This document shows positions 1 to 7,603 of a DNA stretch of 64,000 nt, piece after piece. Numbering within the stretch: position 1 is the first letter of the stretch; the number at the start of each line of letters is the position of its first letter. This DNA is from Deinococcus roseus (GTDB taxonomy: Bacteria; Deinococcota; Deinococci; Deinococcales; Deinococcaceae). The DNA is taken from assembly GCF_014646895.1 (NCBI RefSeq), contig NZ_BMOD01000010.1, positions 62,001 through 126,000 of the forward strand, written 5' to 3'. Under the pieces are notes generated by a model that had not been told where the DNA came from, did not search any database, and was given only the letters and a program-made list of their open reading frames with translations. The translations under genes were made by a program, and so were the position numbers.

Positions 1-796
1 CCAGTTGTGCTGCCATGTCTACCCAGGCTTTCTGCTGGGTCTGGGGGTCCAGCGTGGACACCAGTTGCATGATGGGAGAGGCCGCCGTCTGAGCAAATTC
101 CATGTAATCCTGCGTGGTAGGCAACCGAAATGGCGCAGGGATTTTCTGGACCCTCACGTCCTTGAAGCCTGCCTCTGCAAACAGGGATGCCAGCAGTCCT
201 GGTTTGCCCAGACTCATCAGTCCTCCGGGCTGATAAGGGTCTCTGGGAGGAAGCCCTGCATGTTTCACAGCTGTGGACATCAGGATGCCCATGGCGGGAT
301 TGGCACGGGGTTCAGAGAACACCACCACTGCAGCTTTGCCTCCGGGCTTGAGCACCCTGTGCATGCCTTGCAGAGCCAGCAGCGGATGGGGGCAGAACAT
401 CACGCCCAGACGGGAAACAGCAGCGTCAAAACTTCCAGCAGGAAACTCCAGCTGTTCAGCATCTGCCACCTGAACCTCCACCTGGGGCAAACCCGCCTGC
501 TGTGCATTTCTGAGGGCAAGTTGCAAAATGTCTGCCGAGAGGTCTGTGGCCAGCACGTGTCCCTGTGCTCCCACCCGTCTGGCCAGCATCAGGGTCTGGT
601 CTCCTGCTCCAGCAGCCACATCCAGCACTTGAGCACCTTCTTTGATTCCAGATGCATCCATCATGGCTTCGGTGATGTCCAGCAGCCACTGGTGAATCTG
701 GGGAGTCTGCTGGTCCCATCCTGCTGCGGCTTTGTTCCAGCCTTCACGGGTGCGGTTTTTGAATTGCATGCTTGCATCTGCAGATGAATCGGTCAT
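1..796 (-). CDS. Class I SAM-dependent methyltransferase (3' end outside window)
   Basis: The frame stays open to the window edge, so only the first 265 codons are visible. Residues 57-67 (VLDVAAGAGDQ) form the glycine-rich SAM-binding motif I of Rossmann-fold methyltransferases. An acidic residue follows at the end of strand 2 (VLATDLSAD), and a later HRVLKPGG segment is the post-motif III seen in UbiE/COQ5-like enzymes. ATG at 796 is preceded by AGGAGG (complement of 803-808), which fixes the start. The substrate cannot be read from sequence; UbiE-like proteins methylate quinones, lipids or small metabolites. The gene is divergent from the VOC gene, with about 160 bp of AT-rich promoter DNA between them. 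Confidence 0.85.
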   Translation of the reverse strand, partial: MTDSSADASMQFKNRTREGWNKAAAGWDQQTPQIHQWLLDITEAMMDASGIKEGAQVLDVAAGAGDQTLMLARRVGAQGHVLATDLSADILQLALRNAQQAGLPQVEVQVADAEQLEFPAGSFDAAVSRLGVMFCPHPLLALQGMHRVLKPGGKAAVVVFSEPRANPAMGILMSTAVKHAGLPPRDPYQPGGLMSLGKPGLLASLFAEAGFKDVRVQKIPAPFRLPTTQDYMEFAQTAASPIMQLVSTLDPQTQQKAWVDMAAQL

Positions 797-958
797 AAGT
801 TTCCTCCTGCAGCCTGGGGCAGGTGGCAAGGACGATCAGGCAGCGATAAAGCATCTTAAACCCACAAAACAAATCCAGGCTGAATGCTGACCCTTTTGAT
901 AGTTAATATATTTTTTATAGTAGTAGATTTTATATAGCTATTAAGGTACAATGGTCTC

Positions 959-1720
959 ATGAGACGCATCGGCACCGTGCACCTGAACGTGAAAGACCTG
1001 AGCAAGCAACTGGCGTTCTACCAGAACGTGCTGGGCATGCAGCAACTGGATGAAAAAGACAACACCGTGACCCTGGGAGCACCTGACCTCCCCCTGGTCA
1101 CCCTGCACCACACCCCAGACGCCCAGAGGGTCAGGGGCGCAGGGCTGTACCACTTTGCTGTGCTGCTGCCCTCCAGGGCAGACCTGGGACAATTCATCCA
1201 GCACATTGCTGAGAAAAAGATTCCCGTGCAGGGGGCCTCAGACCACCATGTTTCAGAAGCCCTGTACATGGCAGATCCGGAAGGCAACGGCATCGAAATC
1301 TACCGGGACCGTCCAGAACAGGACTGGGGCCAGAACGGTCAGATCGAGATGACCACCGCCCGCATGGATGTGGAAGGCGTGCTCAGGGCGGCCCATTCTG
1401 AACCCTTCACAGGATTGCCTGCTGGAACCATCATGGGGCACATCCATCTGCATGCCTCCAATGTTCCAGAAGCGGCCCGCTTCTACCTGGACAGCCTGAA
1501 GATGGAGCACATCGTAGATTACCCAGGTGCCCAGTTCGTGAGTTACGACCATTATCACCACCATGTGGCCGTCAACAGCTGGGCCGGTCAGGGGGTTGCT
1601 GCCCACCCGGAAAGCCTGGGCCTGAGGTCCTATGGGCTGTTCACAGATGCCCTGCCTGCTGGCACCACCACCGACCCCAGTGGCATTGTGCTGAACATCA
1701 AACCCCTTTCTCTGAACTGA
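959..1720 (+). CDS. VOC-superfamily protein, CatE-like two-module dioxygenase/glyoxalase fold
   Basis: 253 aa. Two beta-alpha-beta-beta-beta modules are visible: residues ~3-115, beginning GTVHLNVKDL and ending with the typical DPEGNGIEIY segment, and residues ~160-250, beginning MGHIHLHASNV. This arrangement is characteristic of CatE-type extradiol dioxygenases and related VOC proteins that bind a divalent metal through His and Glu side chains. The substrate is unknown. A TACAAT -10 box at 947-952 lies 6 nt before the ATG with no Shine-Dalgarno sequence, so a leaderless mRNA is likely. The upstream 60 bp are unusually AT-rich for this genome. Confidence 0.85.
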   Translation: MRRIGTVHLNVKDLSKQLAFYQNVLGMQQLDEKDNTVTLGAPDLPLVTLHHTPDAQRVRGAGLYHFAVLLPSRADLGQFIQHIAEKKIPVQGASDHHVSEALYMADPEGNGIEIYRDRPEQDWGQNGQIEMTTARMDVEGVLRAAHSEPFTGLPAGTIMGHIHLHASNVPEAARFYLDSLKMEHIVDYPGAQFVSYDHYHHHVAVNSWAGQGVAAHPESLGLRSYGLFTDALPAGTTTDPSGIVLNIKPLSLN

Positions 1721-1781
1721 GATCCACCAGTGGGACAACAGACCCGCAAACCTCATGCAGGAGCACAGTACAATGGCGGTC

Positions 1782-2219
1782 ATGAAACGCCTCCTTGTCG
1801 CTGTGCTCCTGCTTTCTTCTGTAGCTGTGGCAGCAGGACTGGATGTGGTGGCCAGTCAGACCACAGCAGGCATCTATGACTCCAAACTCACCTCCCGAAT
1901 CAAAGCCCCGGACAAACGCAAAGTGGTGGTCTGGGCAAAAGGCCTCTCTGAGCTGAAAAGCCAGTACGCAGAACTCAGCTATGACCCGGAAGCCCGCAAC
2001 CAGACCTACTTTCTGCTGCTGAAAGGCTACTCTGGAACCCTGAAGGAACTGGCCCCGAAGACCACCCGCAAAGGGATTTACCAGACCACTCCAGTGCTGC
2101 AAATCTCTGGAGGCATGCTGGATGGAAGTCTGCTGATGCTGCAAAAAAACACCCTCAAAATCTATTCCAGCATTTACGTGCTGCGGTTTGAACCGAAATT
2201 GATGCCGTTTTTGAAGTGA
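1782..2219 (+). CDS. Small secreted protein of unknown function
   Basis: 145 aa with a clear N-terminal signal peptide (MKRLL start, then a hydrophobic VAVLLLSSVAVAAG core), so it is probably exported. The mature part is mixed alpha/beta with many Lys and Tyr, and I recognise no domain. I chose ATG 1782 because TACAAT at 1769-1774 sits 7 nt before it, matching the leaderless pattern of neighbouring genes. ATGs at 1755 and 1773 are in frame and possible; the first has no ribosome binding site upstream. The gene is followed by a 245-bp block of dispersed repeats. Confidence 0.7.
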   Translation: MKRLLVAVLLLSSVAVAAGLDVVASQTTAGIYDSKLTSRIKAPDKRKVVVWAKGLSELKSQYAELSYDPEARNQTYFLLLKGYSGTLKELAPKTTRKGIYQTTPVLQISGGMLDGSLLMLQKNTLKIYSSIYVLRFEPKLMPFLK

Positions 2220-2225
2220 ATGAGA

Positions 2226-2239
2226 GCAGAAGGCAGAAG
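2226..2239. repeat. Heptamer tract (GCAGAAG)2
   Basis: Two perfect tandem copies of GCAGAAG directly after the preceding stop codon. The same heptamer recurs at 6553-6587 and, in the opposite orientation, at 2365-2378. Confidence 0.7.
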
Positions 2240-2248
2240 CCATATAAA

Positions 2249-2312
2249 GGGCGAGGCATGCCGTCTTGTGCTGTACGAGGGACCGCAAATTGGTCCCTCA
2301 GCCCGCTCGCCC
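2249..2312. repeat. Full-length palindromic intergenic element, copy 1
   Basis: A 64-bp imperfect palindrome. The outer arms are GGGCGAG and CTCGCCC; the inner stem is AGGGACC and GGTCCCT around GCAAATT. It is the reverse complement of the element at 12913-12977 with about 85% identity, and shares its outer arms with the short elements at 26082-26101 and 27381-27400. It would fold as a long hairpin in RNA. Confidence 0.85.
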
Positions 2313-2364
2313 CTACACCCTTGTTTAACATTTCTCTTGCTGAATCAGGCATGTCTCTCTGTTC

Positions 2365-2378
2365 GCCTTCTGCCTTCT
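2365..2378. repeat. Heptamer tract (GCCTTCT)2
   Basis: Two tandem copies of GCCTTCT. Read on the other strand these are AGAAGGC, the same heptamer family as 2226-2239 in inverse orientation. Confidence 0.6.
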
Positions 2379-2410
2379 TGACCCTGCCACGTGAATCCAG
2401 ATGTTCTGTA

Positions 2411-2438
2411 CTCGGCACTCGGCCCTTGGCCCTCGGCA
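2411..2438. repeat. Heptamer tract (CTCGGCN)4
   Basis: Four tandem heptamers: CTCGGCA, CTCGGCC, CTTGGCC, CTCGGCA. An equivalent four-unit tract lies at 26135-26162, also just upstream of a gene. Confidence 0.7.
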
Positions 2439-2466
2439 GTAAGCCCCAACATGTTAGGATACCCGC

Positions 2467-3237
2467 GTGCCTGACCTTGACCTCGCCCATGTGCTCTCTT
2501 ACGGAATTCCGCTGTCTTTTCTGGCCGGCCTGATTGATGCCATTGCTGGAGGTGGAGGGGTGATCACCCTGCCCACTTTGCTGTTTATGGGCCTGAGTCC
2601 GGGGCAGGTGGTGGCCACCAACAAACTGCTGGCGATCTTTGGCAGTGCCAGTTCCACCTACCAGTACCTCAGGAAAGGCAAGATCGAACTGAACCTGGTG
2701 TGGCGTCTGGCCCTGGTTGCCCTGGTGGGCAGTGCCCTGGGAGCACAACTGGTGCTGGGTTTCAAGAACCAGGAGGCCTTCAGGTTGATCATCGCAGGAC
2801 TGATTGTGGTGGTGGGCATTCTGGTGGTGGCCAACAAGAAAATGGGTCTGGAAAACAATTACGAGGGCCTGAACCGTCGTACACTGCTGGTGGGCGGTCT
2901 GGGTGCCCTGTTGATTGGCATGTACGATGGGTTTTTTGGACCAGGCACCGGGACTTTCCTGATGTTTCTGTTCGTGCGTTTTCTGAAGTTCGATTTTGTG
3001 GTGGGCAGCGGAAATGCCCGTTTCATCAACTTCATCACCAATCTAGGGGCATTCATCACCTTCCTGATCAGTGGGCAGATGGTCTGGGCAATTGGCCTTG
3101 CCATGGGGGTCGCCAATGCGCTAGGCTCCACTCTGGGCGCCCGACTGGCCATTCTGAAGGGAAGCACCTTTGTGAAGGTGATCTACCTGTTGATTGTACT
3201 TCTGGTGGTGGCCCGACTGATCTTCGTGCATAATTAA
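2467..3237 (+). CDS. TSUP-family (TauE/SafE) membrane transporter
   Basis: 256 aa with about eight hydrophobic segments. The N-terminal region carries GLIDAIAGGGGVITLPTLL, and a related GMYDGFFGPGTGTFLMFLF segment occurs near residue 155. This internal duplication around Gly-rich loops is the hallmark of TSUP (4-toluene sulfonate uptake permease / sulfite exporter) proteins. Members move sulfite, sulfoacetate or related organosulfur anions; the substrate here is not determinable. The start is GTG 2467: TAGGAT at 2455-2460 lies exactly 6 nt upstream, indicating a leaderless transcript. The next gene begins 24 bp after the stop, so co-transcription is plausible. Confidence 0.88.
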   Translation: MPDLDLAHVLSYGIPLSFLAGLIDAIAGGGGVITLPTLLFMGLSPGQVVATNKLLAIFGSASSTYQYLRKGKIELNLVWRLALVALVGSALGAQLVLGFKNQEAFRLIIAGLIVVVGILVVANKKMGLENNYEGLNRRTLLVGGLGALLIGMYDGFFGPGTGTFLMFLFVRFLKFDFVVGSGNARFINFITNLGAFITFLISGQMVWAIGLAMGVANALGSTLGARLAILKGSTFVKVIYLLIVLLVVARLIFVHN

Positions 3238-3261
3238 TCCCTGAATATGCGAGGTAACCCT

Positions 3262-3747
3262 GTGATCGAACATCCCGAATACAACCAGGAAGCCGAACAG
3301 GCCATCAACATTCTGCTCAGCAGCCACAATGAAAAATCCGATGGTCCTGGATTTGAAGGTCCCCAGCTGGCCATTGTCACTTGCATGGACTACCGCATAA
3401 ACTTGCGGCTTCCCAAGAATTTTGCTTTTGTGCTGCGCACCGGTGGGGCCAACACCCTGCCCATTGAACCTTACCTGGCCTTCAGTGTGGCCCGCACAGG
3501 CATTCACGCTGTGGCCATCATCGGGCACACCGACTGCGCCATGCAGCACCCCAACCCTTACGTGGTGGAGCAGCTGCCTGCCAGCACCGACGTCAAACGG
3601 GATTACCGCAGCCAGATTGCTTCTCTGGCCATTCTGGACGCTCCCGAGTACACCCGCAGAGAAGCCAAACGTCTGGCCGAGCGTCTGGGTCTCCCCGTGA
3701 TTCCCCTGCTGTATCACGTGGAAGACCACAAAATCACCCGACTCTAA
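3262..3747 (+). CDS. Beta-carbonic anhydrase-like protein
   Basis: 161 aa from the chosen start. It has the beta-class zinc ligands in order: Cys41 in CMDYR (the C-x-D-x-R motif), His89 and Cys92 in GHTDC. The enzyme class interconverts CO2 and bicarbonate. The protein is short and lacks the N-terminal arm of plant-type enzymes, resembling the small bacterial 'carbonic anhydrase-like' group, so activity is inferred. GTG 3262 is preferred over in-frame ATG 3247 because GAGGT at 3251-3255 is correctly spaced only for the GTG. It lies between TSUP and LysE transporter genes on the same strand with short gaps. Confidence 0.8.
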   Translation: MIEHPEYNQEAEQAINILLSSHNEKSDGPGFEGPQLAIVTCMDYRINLRLPKNFAFVLRTGGANTLPIEPYLAFSVARTGIHAVAIIGHTDCAMQHPNPYVVEQLPASTDVKRDYRSQIASLAILDAPEYTRREAKRLAERLGLPVIPLLYHVEDHKITRL

Positions 3748-3771
3748 ACCCAAACCCACAAGGAGGAAACC

Positions 3772-4407
3772 ATGTTGCCCAGTGCGTCTCTGATTGCCTT
3801 TGCCCTGATTGCACTGGGCATGGTCCTCACCCCCGGTCCCAACATGATGTATCTGGTGTCCCGGTCCATCTGCCAGGGCCGCAAAGCCGGGATGTACTCT
3901 CTGGCGGGTGTGGTGCTGGGCTTTGTGGTTTACCTGCTGCTGGCTGCCTTTGGTCTGACCGCCGTGGTGATGGCAGTGCCTTTTGCCTATGACACCCTGC
4001 GGTTTGCTGGAGCGCTGTACCTGGGATATCTGGCCTGGAACACCCTGAAACCCGGAGGCCGATCTCCTTTTCAGGTGAAAGACCTTCCAGAGGATGCTCC
4101 AGGCAAACTTTTCCTGATGGGCCTCCTGACCAACCTGCTGAACCCCAAAATTGCTGTGCTGTACCTGTCCTTGCTGCCCCAGTTCATTGATGTGAACAGA
4201 GGCCATGTGCTGGAGCAGGGCCTGATCCTGGGGTGCACCCAGATTCTGGTGAGCCTGACCGTCAACACCACCATTGTGCTGCTGGCCAGCAGCATTGCCG
4301 CTTTTCTGGGAAAACACCCCCGATGGGCCACCTTCCAGCGTTACCTGATGGGCACCGTTCTGGGCGCACTGGCCGTCAGAATGGCCCTGGAAACCCGCAA
4401 AGCCTGA
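3772..4407 (+). CDS. LysE/RhtB-family amino acid exporter
   Basis: 211 aa with six predicted membrane helices. The N-terminal signature TPGPNMMYLVSRS (residues ~20-32) is diagnostic of the LysE/RhtB superfamily, and a second signature, LLTNLLNPKIAVLYLSLLPQF, lies near residue 120. Family members export Lys, Thr, homoserine or similar metabolites. AAGGAGGAA sits 5 nt before ATG 3772, one of the few strong Shine-Dalgarno sites here, as expected for an internal gene of the TSUP-carbonic anhydrase-LysE run. A strong terminator follows. Confidence 0.9.
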   Translation: MLPSASLIAFALIALGMVLTPGPNMMYLVSRSICQGRKAGMYSLAGVVLGFVVYLLLAAFGLTAVVMAVPFAYDTLRFAGALYLGYLAWNTLKPGGRSPFQVKDLPEDAPGKLFLMGLLTNLLNPKIAVLYLSLLPQFIDVNRGHVLEQGLILGCTQILVSLTVNTTIVLLASSIAAFLGKHPRWATFQRYLMGTVLGALAVRMALETRKA

Positions 4408-4415
4408 ACAGAAGC

Positions 4416-4454
4416 AACCAGAAGCCCTTCAGCAGTTCTGAAGGGCTTCTGGTT
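4416..4454 (+). terminator. Bidirectional intrinsic terminator after lysE-like gene
   Basis: A perfect 17-bp stem: AACCAGAAGCCCTTCAG pairs with its complement across a 5-nt loop (4433-4437), followed by a T-rich stretch. It sits between convergent genes. Confidence 0.85.
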
Positions 4455-4482
4455 TGGTGGCTTTTCAAGGCTTGTGAAACCC

Positions 4483-4860
4483 TCACTGGGAACTGTCTGC
4501 AGCAAACTGCCCTTCCAGCAGACCCACATCCCAGAGGGCCAGCAACACATCCTGCTCTGGCTGTTCCAGTTGTGCCGTCAGTCGGGCTTTGATGCTGTCC
4601 CTGGCAGGAATTTCTGGCTGGTGTTGCAAGAGCTGCAAAGCAAGCAGGATCCGACTGTCTTGAACGGCAGAAACACTGGCAGGAATGCCCAGCACCCGCC
4701 CGGCATCACACAACATCAGAAAGGCATCCTGGGCGATCAGGTGCTGCGGGGCAGACCCGGCACCCACAGCCTCGGTGGCCATTTGCCAGGCGTCCCCGGC
4801 ATCCTGCAAATCCGGAAACAGTTCCACAGCGAGAATGGCAATTTCACCGTACTGACTCAA
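4483..4860 (-). CDS. Small protein coupled to nadR, possibly DUF6979-like
   Basis: 125 aa, Leu/Ala rich and predicted helical. The start is TTG 4860: GGAGGT lies 6 nt upstream and the TTG overlaps the nadR stop as TTGA, a classic translational-coupling arrangement. The layout (YGEIAILAVEL near the N-terminus, AW with Met/Ala, then FLMLCDAGRVLGIP) reminds me of DUF6979, a family without known function, but the match is from memory and weak. Its place as third gene after pnuC and nadR suggests a role in pyridine nucleotide metabolism; that is inference from position only. Confidence 0.65.
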   Translation of the reverse strand: MSQYGEIAILAVELFPDLQDAGDAWQMATEAVGAGSAPQHLIAQDAFLMLCDAGRVLGIPASVSAVQDSRILLALQLLQHQPEIPARDSIKARLTAQLEQPEQDVLLALWDVGLLEGQFAADSSQ

Positions 4861-5891
4861 ACAAGCACCTCCACCACTTTCTGAATTCTTTCCTCTAATG
4901 TACCTGTTAAAAGGGTGTAAGGGATAGCAAGTTGTTGAAGCAGTTCCATATACCAGTGGTGCTGCTTCCATCTGAACGCTTCACCAGCGCGGGTTCCATC
5001 CTGCACAAAAGGAAAATCAGGGGCACACAAAAAAGTGAAGTCATATGGGCGGTGCCTCAGGGCAGAGAGTTCTGGATCTGCCTGACCAAAATAAAAGTGG
5101 CTGTACATCCAGGTGGTCAGCGGTGAGGTGTCCGAAAAAAGAAACCTGTTGGCCTGACCTGCCCGCTTTTCTTCCTGCTGCACATGAAATTTGGCAATTT
5201 TCAGCATGTCCTCGAAACCCAGGTGTCCCTGCTGCTCCTCCCAGAGGGTGCGACCATATTCAGGCACAACCAGGGTATGCAGTTCTGCTGCCATGCGGCT
5301 GGAAAGTGTGCTCTTTCCGGTGGATTCTCCTCCCAGAAAACACACCCGCTGCACAAAATCACGGTACACTTCCGGAGCCAGAAAATCCCGGTGGGCATGG
5401 GGATCTGCCCGCACCTGGGTTCCAGAAATCGGCACCTGCAAGCGTTGCAAATCCACCAGCACATGTTTGACCTCGGGTTGAGGTTGATGCAGTGCAAAAT
5501 AGCGGTTCAGTTCCTCAACAAACCCTTCTCCGTAGTCCTCACTGGTGAACACAGCGTCCAGCGGCTTTTGTGCCAGATGCTCCCACAGAAACGCGCAGAA
5601 ACGGCGGTGCACCCCAGCCTCCTCTGCATTGAGGGGCAATTCAAAGCGACCCAGGTGGGAGAAATGAAACCTCAGGAATTCCGGGGTGATGACAAACACC
5701 TTGCATTGTGGGTAGAGGGTGGTCAGCCAGCGGTGGCATTTTTCAGGTTCACACCCCAGAATTTCCGGATTTGAGTAGGCAAAGATGTAGACCTGCTCGC
5801 TCTGGGCCAGGGCTGTGTCGATCAGAAGCTGGTGGCCTTTGTGCAAAGGGGCAAATTTGCCCACAATCAGGCTGTTTTTATAGGGCTTCAC
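4857..5891 (-). CDS. nadR: NadR-type bifunctional NMN adenylyltransferase / ribosylnicotinamide kinase
   Basis: 344 aa. The N-terminal nucleotidyltransferase domain has GKFAPLHKGH (HxGH at residues 17-20), which binds ATP in NMN adenylyltransferases. The C-terminal kinase domain begins with the Walker A GGESTGKST near residue 185. The fused enzyme phosphorylates nicotinamide riboside to NMN and adenylates it to NAD. The DNA-binding HTH domain of the E. coli protein is absent, so it should not be a repressor. Start GTG 5891 overlaps the pnuC 3' end by 14 bp. Co-expression with the NR transporter pnuC fits a salvage pathway. Confidence 0.92.
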   Translation of the reverse strand: MKPYKNSLIVGKFAPLHKGHQLLIDTALAQSEQVYIFAYSNPEILGCEPEKCHRWLTTLYPQCKVFVITPEFLRFHFSHLGRFELPLNAEEAGVHRRFCAFLWEHLAQKPLDAVFTSEDYGEGFVEELNRYFALHQPQPEVKHVLVDLQRLQVPISGTQVRADPHAHRDFLAPEVYRDFVQRVCFLGGESTGKSTLSSRMAAELHTLVVPEYGRTLWEEQQGHLGFEDMLKIAKFHVQQEEKRAGQANRFLFSDTSPLTTWMYSHFYFGQADPELSALRHRPYDFTFLCAPDFPFVQDGTRAGEAFRWKQHHWYMELLQQLAIPYTLLTGTLEERIQKVVEVLV

Positions 5892-6498
5892 GCTTGCTCT
5901 GGTTTCGGTACAGTTGCCACCAGGTGTATTGCCCCCAGATGGCATTGAGCAGGAACAAAATGTACACCCCGGAGGTGAAATACCAGCCTTTGGTGGCGTA
6001 AAGCGGCACGGCCACGATGTCCACAATGATCCAGAACAGCCAGTTTTCCAGCTTGCGGTTCATCAGCATCAGCTGGGCAATCACACTGCCAGCCATCACG
6101 ATGGAATCAATGAAGGGATAACTGGCATTGGTGAACCGGTGCAACAACCACCCATATCCCAGGGTCACCAGAACCCCCAGCCCAAAGCAGGTCAGCAGTT
6201 GCAGGGCACTGACCCTGGTGATGGGAAGTTCCTGATGGTCTTTGCCTCCTCTGGCCCACACCCACCAGCCATAAATGCTGGTGACAATGTAAAACAGCTG
6301 CAGGGTCACATCTGCATACAACTGGCCCTGAAAAAACAAAAGGCCAAACAGCACCACCCCGATGATCCCTGTCCACCAGGTGTGCACGCTGTTGCGGTTG
6401 GCCAGCCAAACCGAGATCAGGTAACTGATGTTGGCAGACAGTTCCAGCATGGAAGTGGCTTTCAGTCCAGCCCACACCTGAGCGAAATAATCGGTCAT
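5878..6498 (-). CDS. pnuC: Nicotinamide riboside transporter PnuC
   Basis: 206 aa with about seven hydrophobic helices. Tryptophan-rich segments (SIYGWWVWARGGK and NAIWGQYTWWQLYR) are typical of PnuC, in which aromatic residues line the nicotinamide riboside path. ATG 6498 follows GGTGAAAG. It is the first gene of pnuC-nadR-orphan; NR imported by this facilitator is trapped by phosphorylation by NadR. A TATACT -10 (complement of 6541-6546) lies upstream on the minus strand. Confidence 0.92.
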   Translation of the reverse strand: MTDYFAQVWAGLKATSMLELSANISYLISVWLANRNSVHTWWTGIIGVVLFGLLFFQGQLYADVTLQLFYIVTSIYGWWVWARGGKDHQELPITRVSALQLLTCFGLGVLVTLGYGWLLHRFTNASYPFIDSIVMAGSVIAQLMLMNRKLENWLFWIIVDIVAVPLYATKGWYFTSGVYILFLLNAIWGQYTWWQLYRNQSKREAL

Positions 6499-6552
6499 CG
6501 TCTTTCACCAGAGCATGAATTTTCTTGCATGTTGCAGCAGTATATCAGGGAA

Positions 6553-6587
6553 GCAGAAGGCAAAAGGCTTTGGGCAGAAGGCTCTGG
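6553..6587. repeat. Five tandem degenerate heptamers of the GCAGAAG family
   Basis: GCAGAAG, GCAAAAG, GCTTTGG, GCAGAAG, GCTCTGG in direct succession. It lies in the 270-bp divergent gap between pnuC and the DUF421 gene, which holds little else apart from the two promoters. Confidence 0.6.
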
Positions 6588-6769
6588 TGAAGCCATTTTC
6601 TCCCTGCACAGGGATGCTCAGGAAATGGTTTTGATGGAAAGGCCTCCTGCTGCGCTGAAAACCTCGTCATCTTCAGAGTTCTGGAAGGCATGCAGGATTC
6701 AGCCAGGGGTCATGACCAGAGTGTAAGGGGAAAGATGGCCGAAAACCACAGGCCCTTTAAACTGCAGGT

Positions 6770-7471
6770 ATGGAACCGTATGCCTTTGATTTGAAAAACA
6801 TCTTTCTGGGCAAAGACCTTCCCCCGATGTTTTTTCTGGAAATCGTCTTCAGGACAACCGTGATGTACCTCTACACCCTGCTCTTGATCCGCTTGCTGGG
6901 AAAACGTGGGGTCAGGCAACTGACTTTTTTTGAATTTGCCCTGATCATTGCCCTGGGGTCTGCTGTGGGGGATGTGATGTTCTACCCGGACGTTCCCCTG
7001 CTGCACGGCATGGTGGTGATCACGGTGGTGTCGGTCATCCAGTACATTTTTGCCGTGATCACCGAAAAGAACAGCAAAATTGAACGGGTGCTGGAAAGCT
7101 CCCCCAGACGGATGATCTGTGACGGCAGGCTGGAACTTGAAGCCATGCACCGGGAGCGCCTGTCCCAGAATGAGCTGTACTCCTGGCTGCGGGACGATGA
7201 CATCAGCCACCTGGGAGAGGTGCACCGGGCTTACCTGGAGCCTTCAGGGAGCCTGAGCGTGATCCGTTTTCCCCGCAAGAAAGTCCGTCCGGGCCTGCTC
7301 TTGATCCCCAGAGAAGACCCCGATTTCCAGTGCTTTGAAGACACTGCACCGCAAACAGGCACTTACGCCTGCTGGGAATGCGGCAACCTCAGCAAAAAAG
7401 ACAAAGATGCTGCGCTGGACACCTGTGAATGCGGGGCACGGTCCTGGACGGTGGCAGTAGAACCAGAGTGA
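6770..7471 (+). CDS. DUF421 (YetF/YrbG-like) membrane protein with Cys-rich C-terminal tail
   Basis: 233 aa. Residues ~20-105 form the DUF421 membrane part with three helices (RLLGKRGVRQLTFFEFALIIALGSAVGD is the signature region), followed by the soluble YetF domain with ERVLESSPRRMICDG. Function of the family is unsettled; YetF-type proteins are studied in spore-forming and stress contexts. Unusually, the C-terminus adds CWEC (201-204) and CEC (219-221), a possible metal-binding knuckle. TAAACT at 6758-6763 stands 6 nt before the ATG, so the mRNA is probably leaderless. Confidence 0.85.
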   Translation: MEPYAFDLKNIFLGKDLPPMFFLEIVFRTTVMYLYTLLLIRLLGKRGVRQLTFFEFALIIALGSAVGDVMFYPDVPLLHGMVVITVVSVIQYIFAVITEKNSKIERVLESSPRRMICDGRLELEAMHRERLSQNELYSWLRDDDISHLGEVHRAYLEPSGSLSVIRFPRKKVRPGLLLIPREDPDFQCFEDTAPQTGTYACWECGNLSKKDKDAALDTCECGARSWTVAVEPE

Positions 7472-7603
7472 CCCTCACCCCGCTGCGCTCCCTCTCCTGG
7501 CAGGTGGTTGACCTCACCGCGCTGCGCTCCCTCTCCTGGGAGGAGAGGAAAAACAAAAACCTCCCCCTCGTCAGGGGGAGGAAAGCGCAGCGAGGAGGGG
7601 GTC
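7472..7603. repeat. Intergenic repeat block (CCTCACC-GCTGCGCTCC type)
   Basis: Between convergent genes. Contains two copies of CGCTGCGCTCCCTCTCCTGG followed by inverted sequence CTCCCCCTCGTCAGGGGGAG and an AGCGCAGCGAGGAGG complement. The region folds on itself and shares blocks with 18512-18618, 40417-40510 and 57719-57985. Confidence 0.65.

Noticed and set aside
3247..3261. ATG 3247 as start of the carbonic anhydrase-like gene
   Set aside because: The GAGGT ribosome binding site lies inside this extension and is correctly spaced only for GTG 3262.
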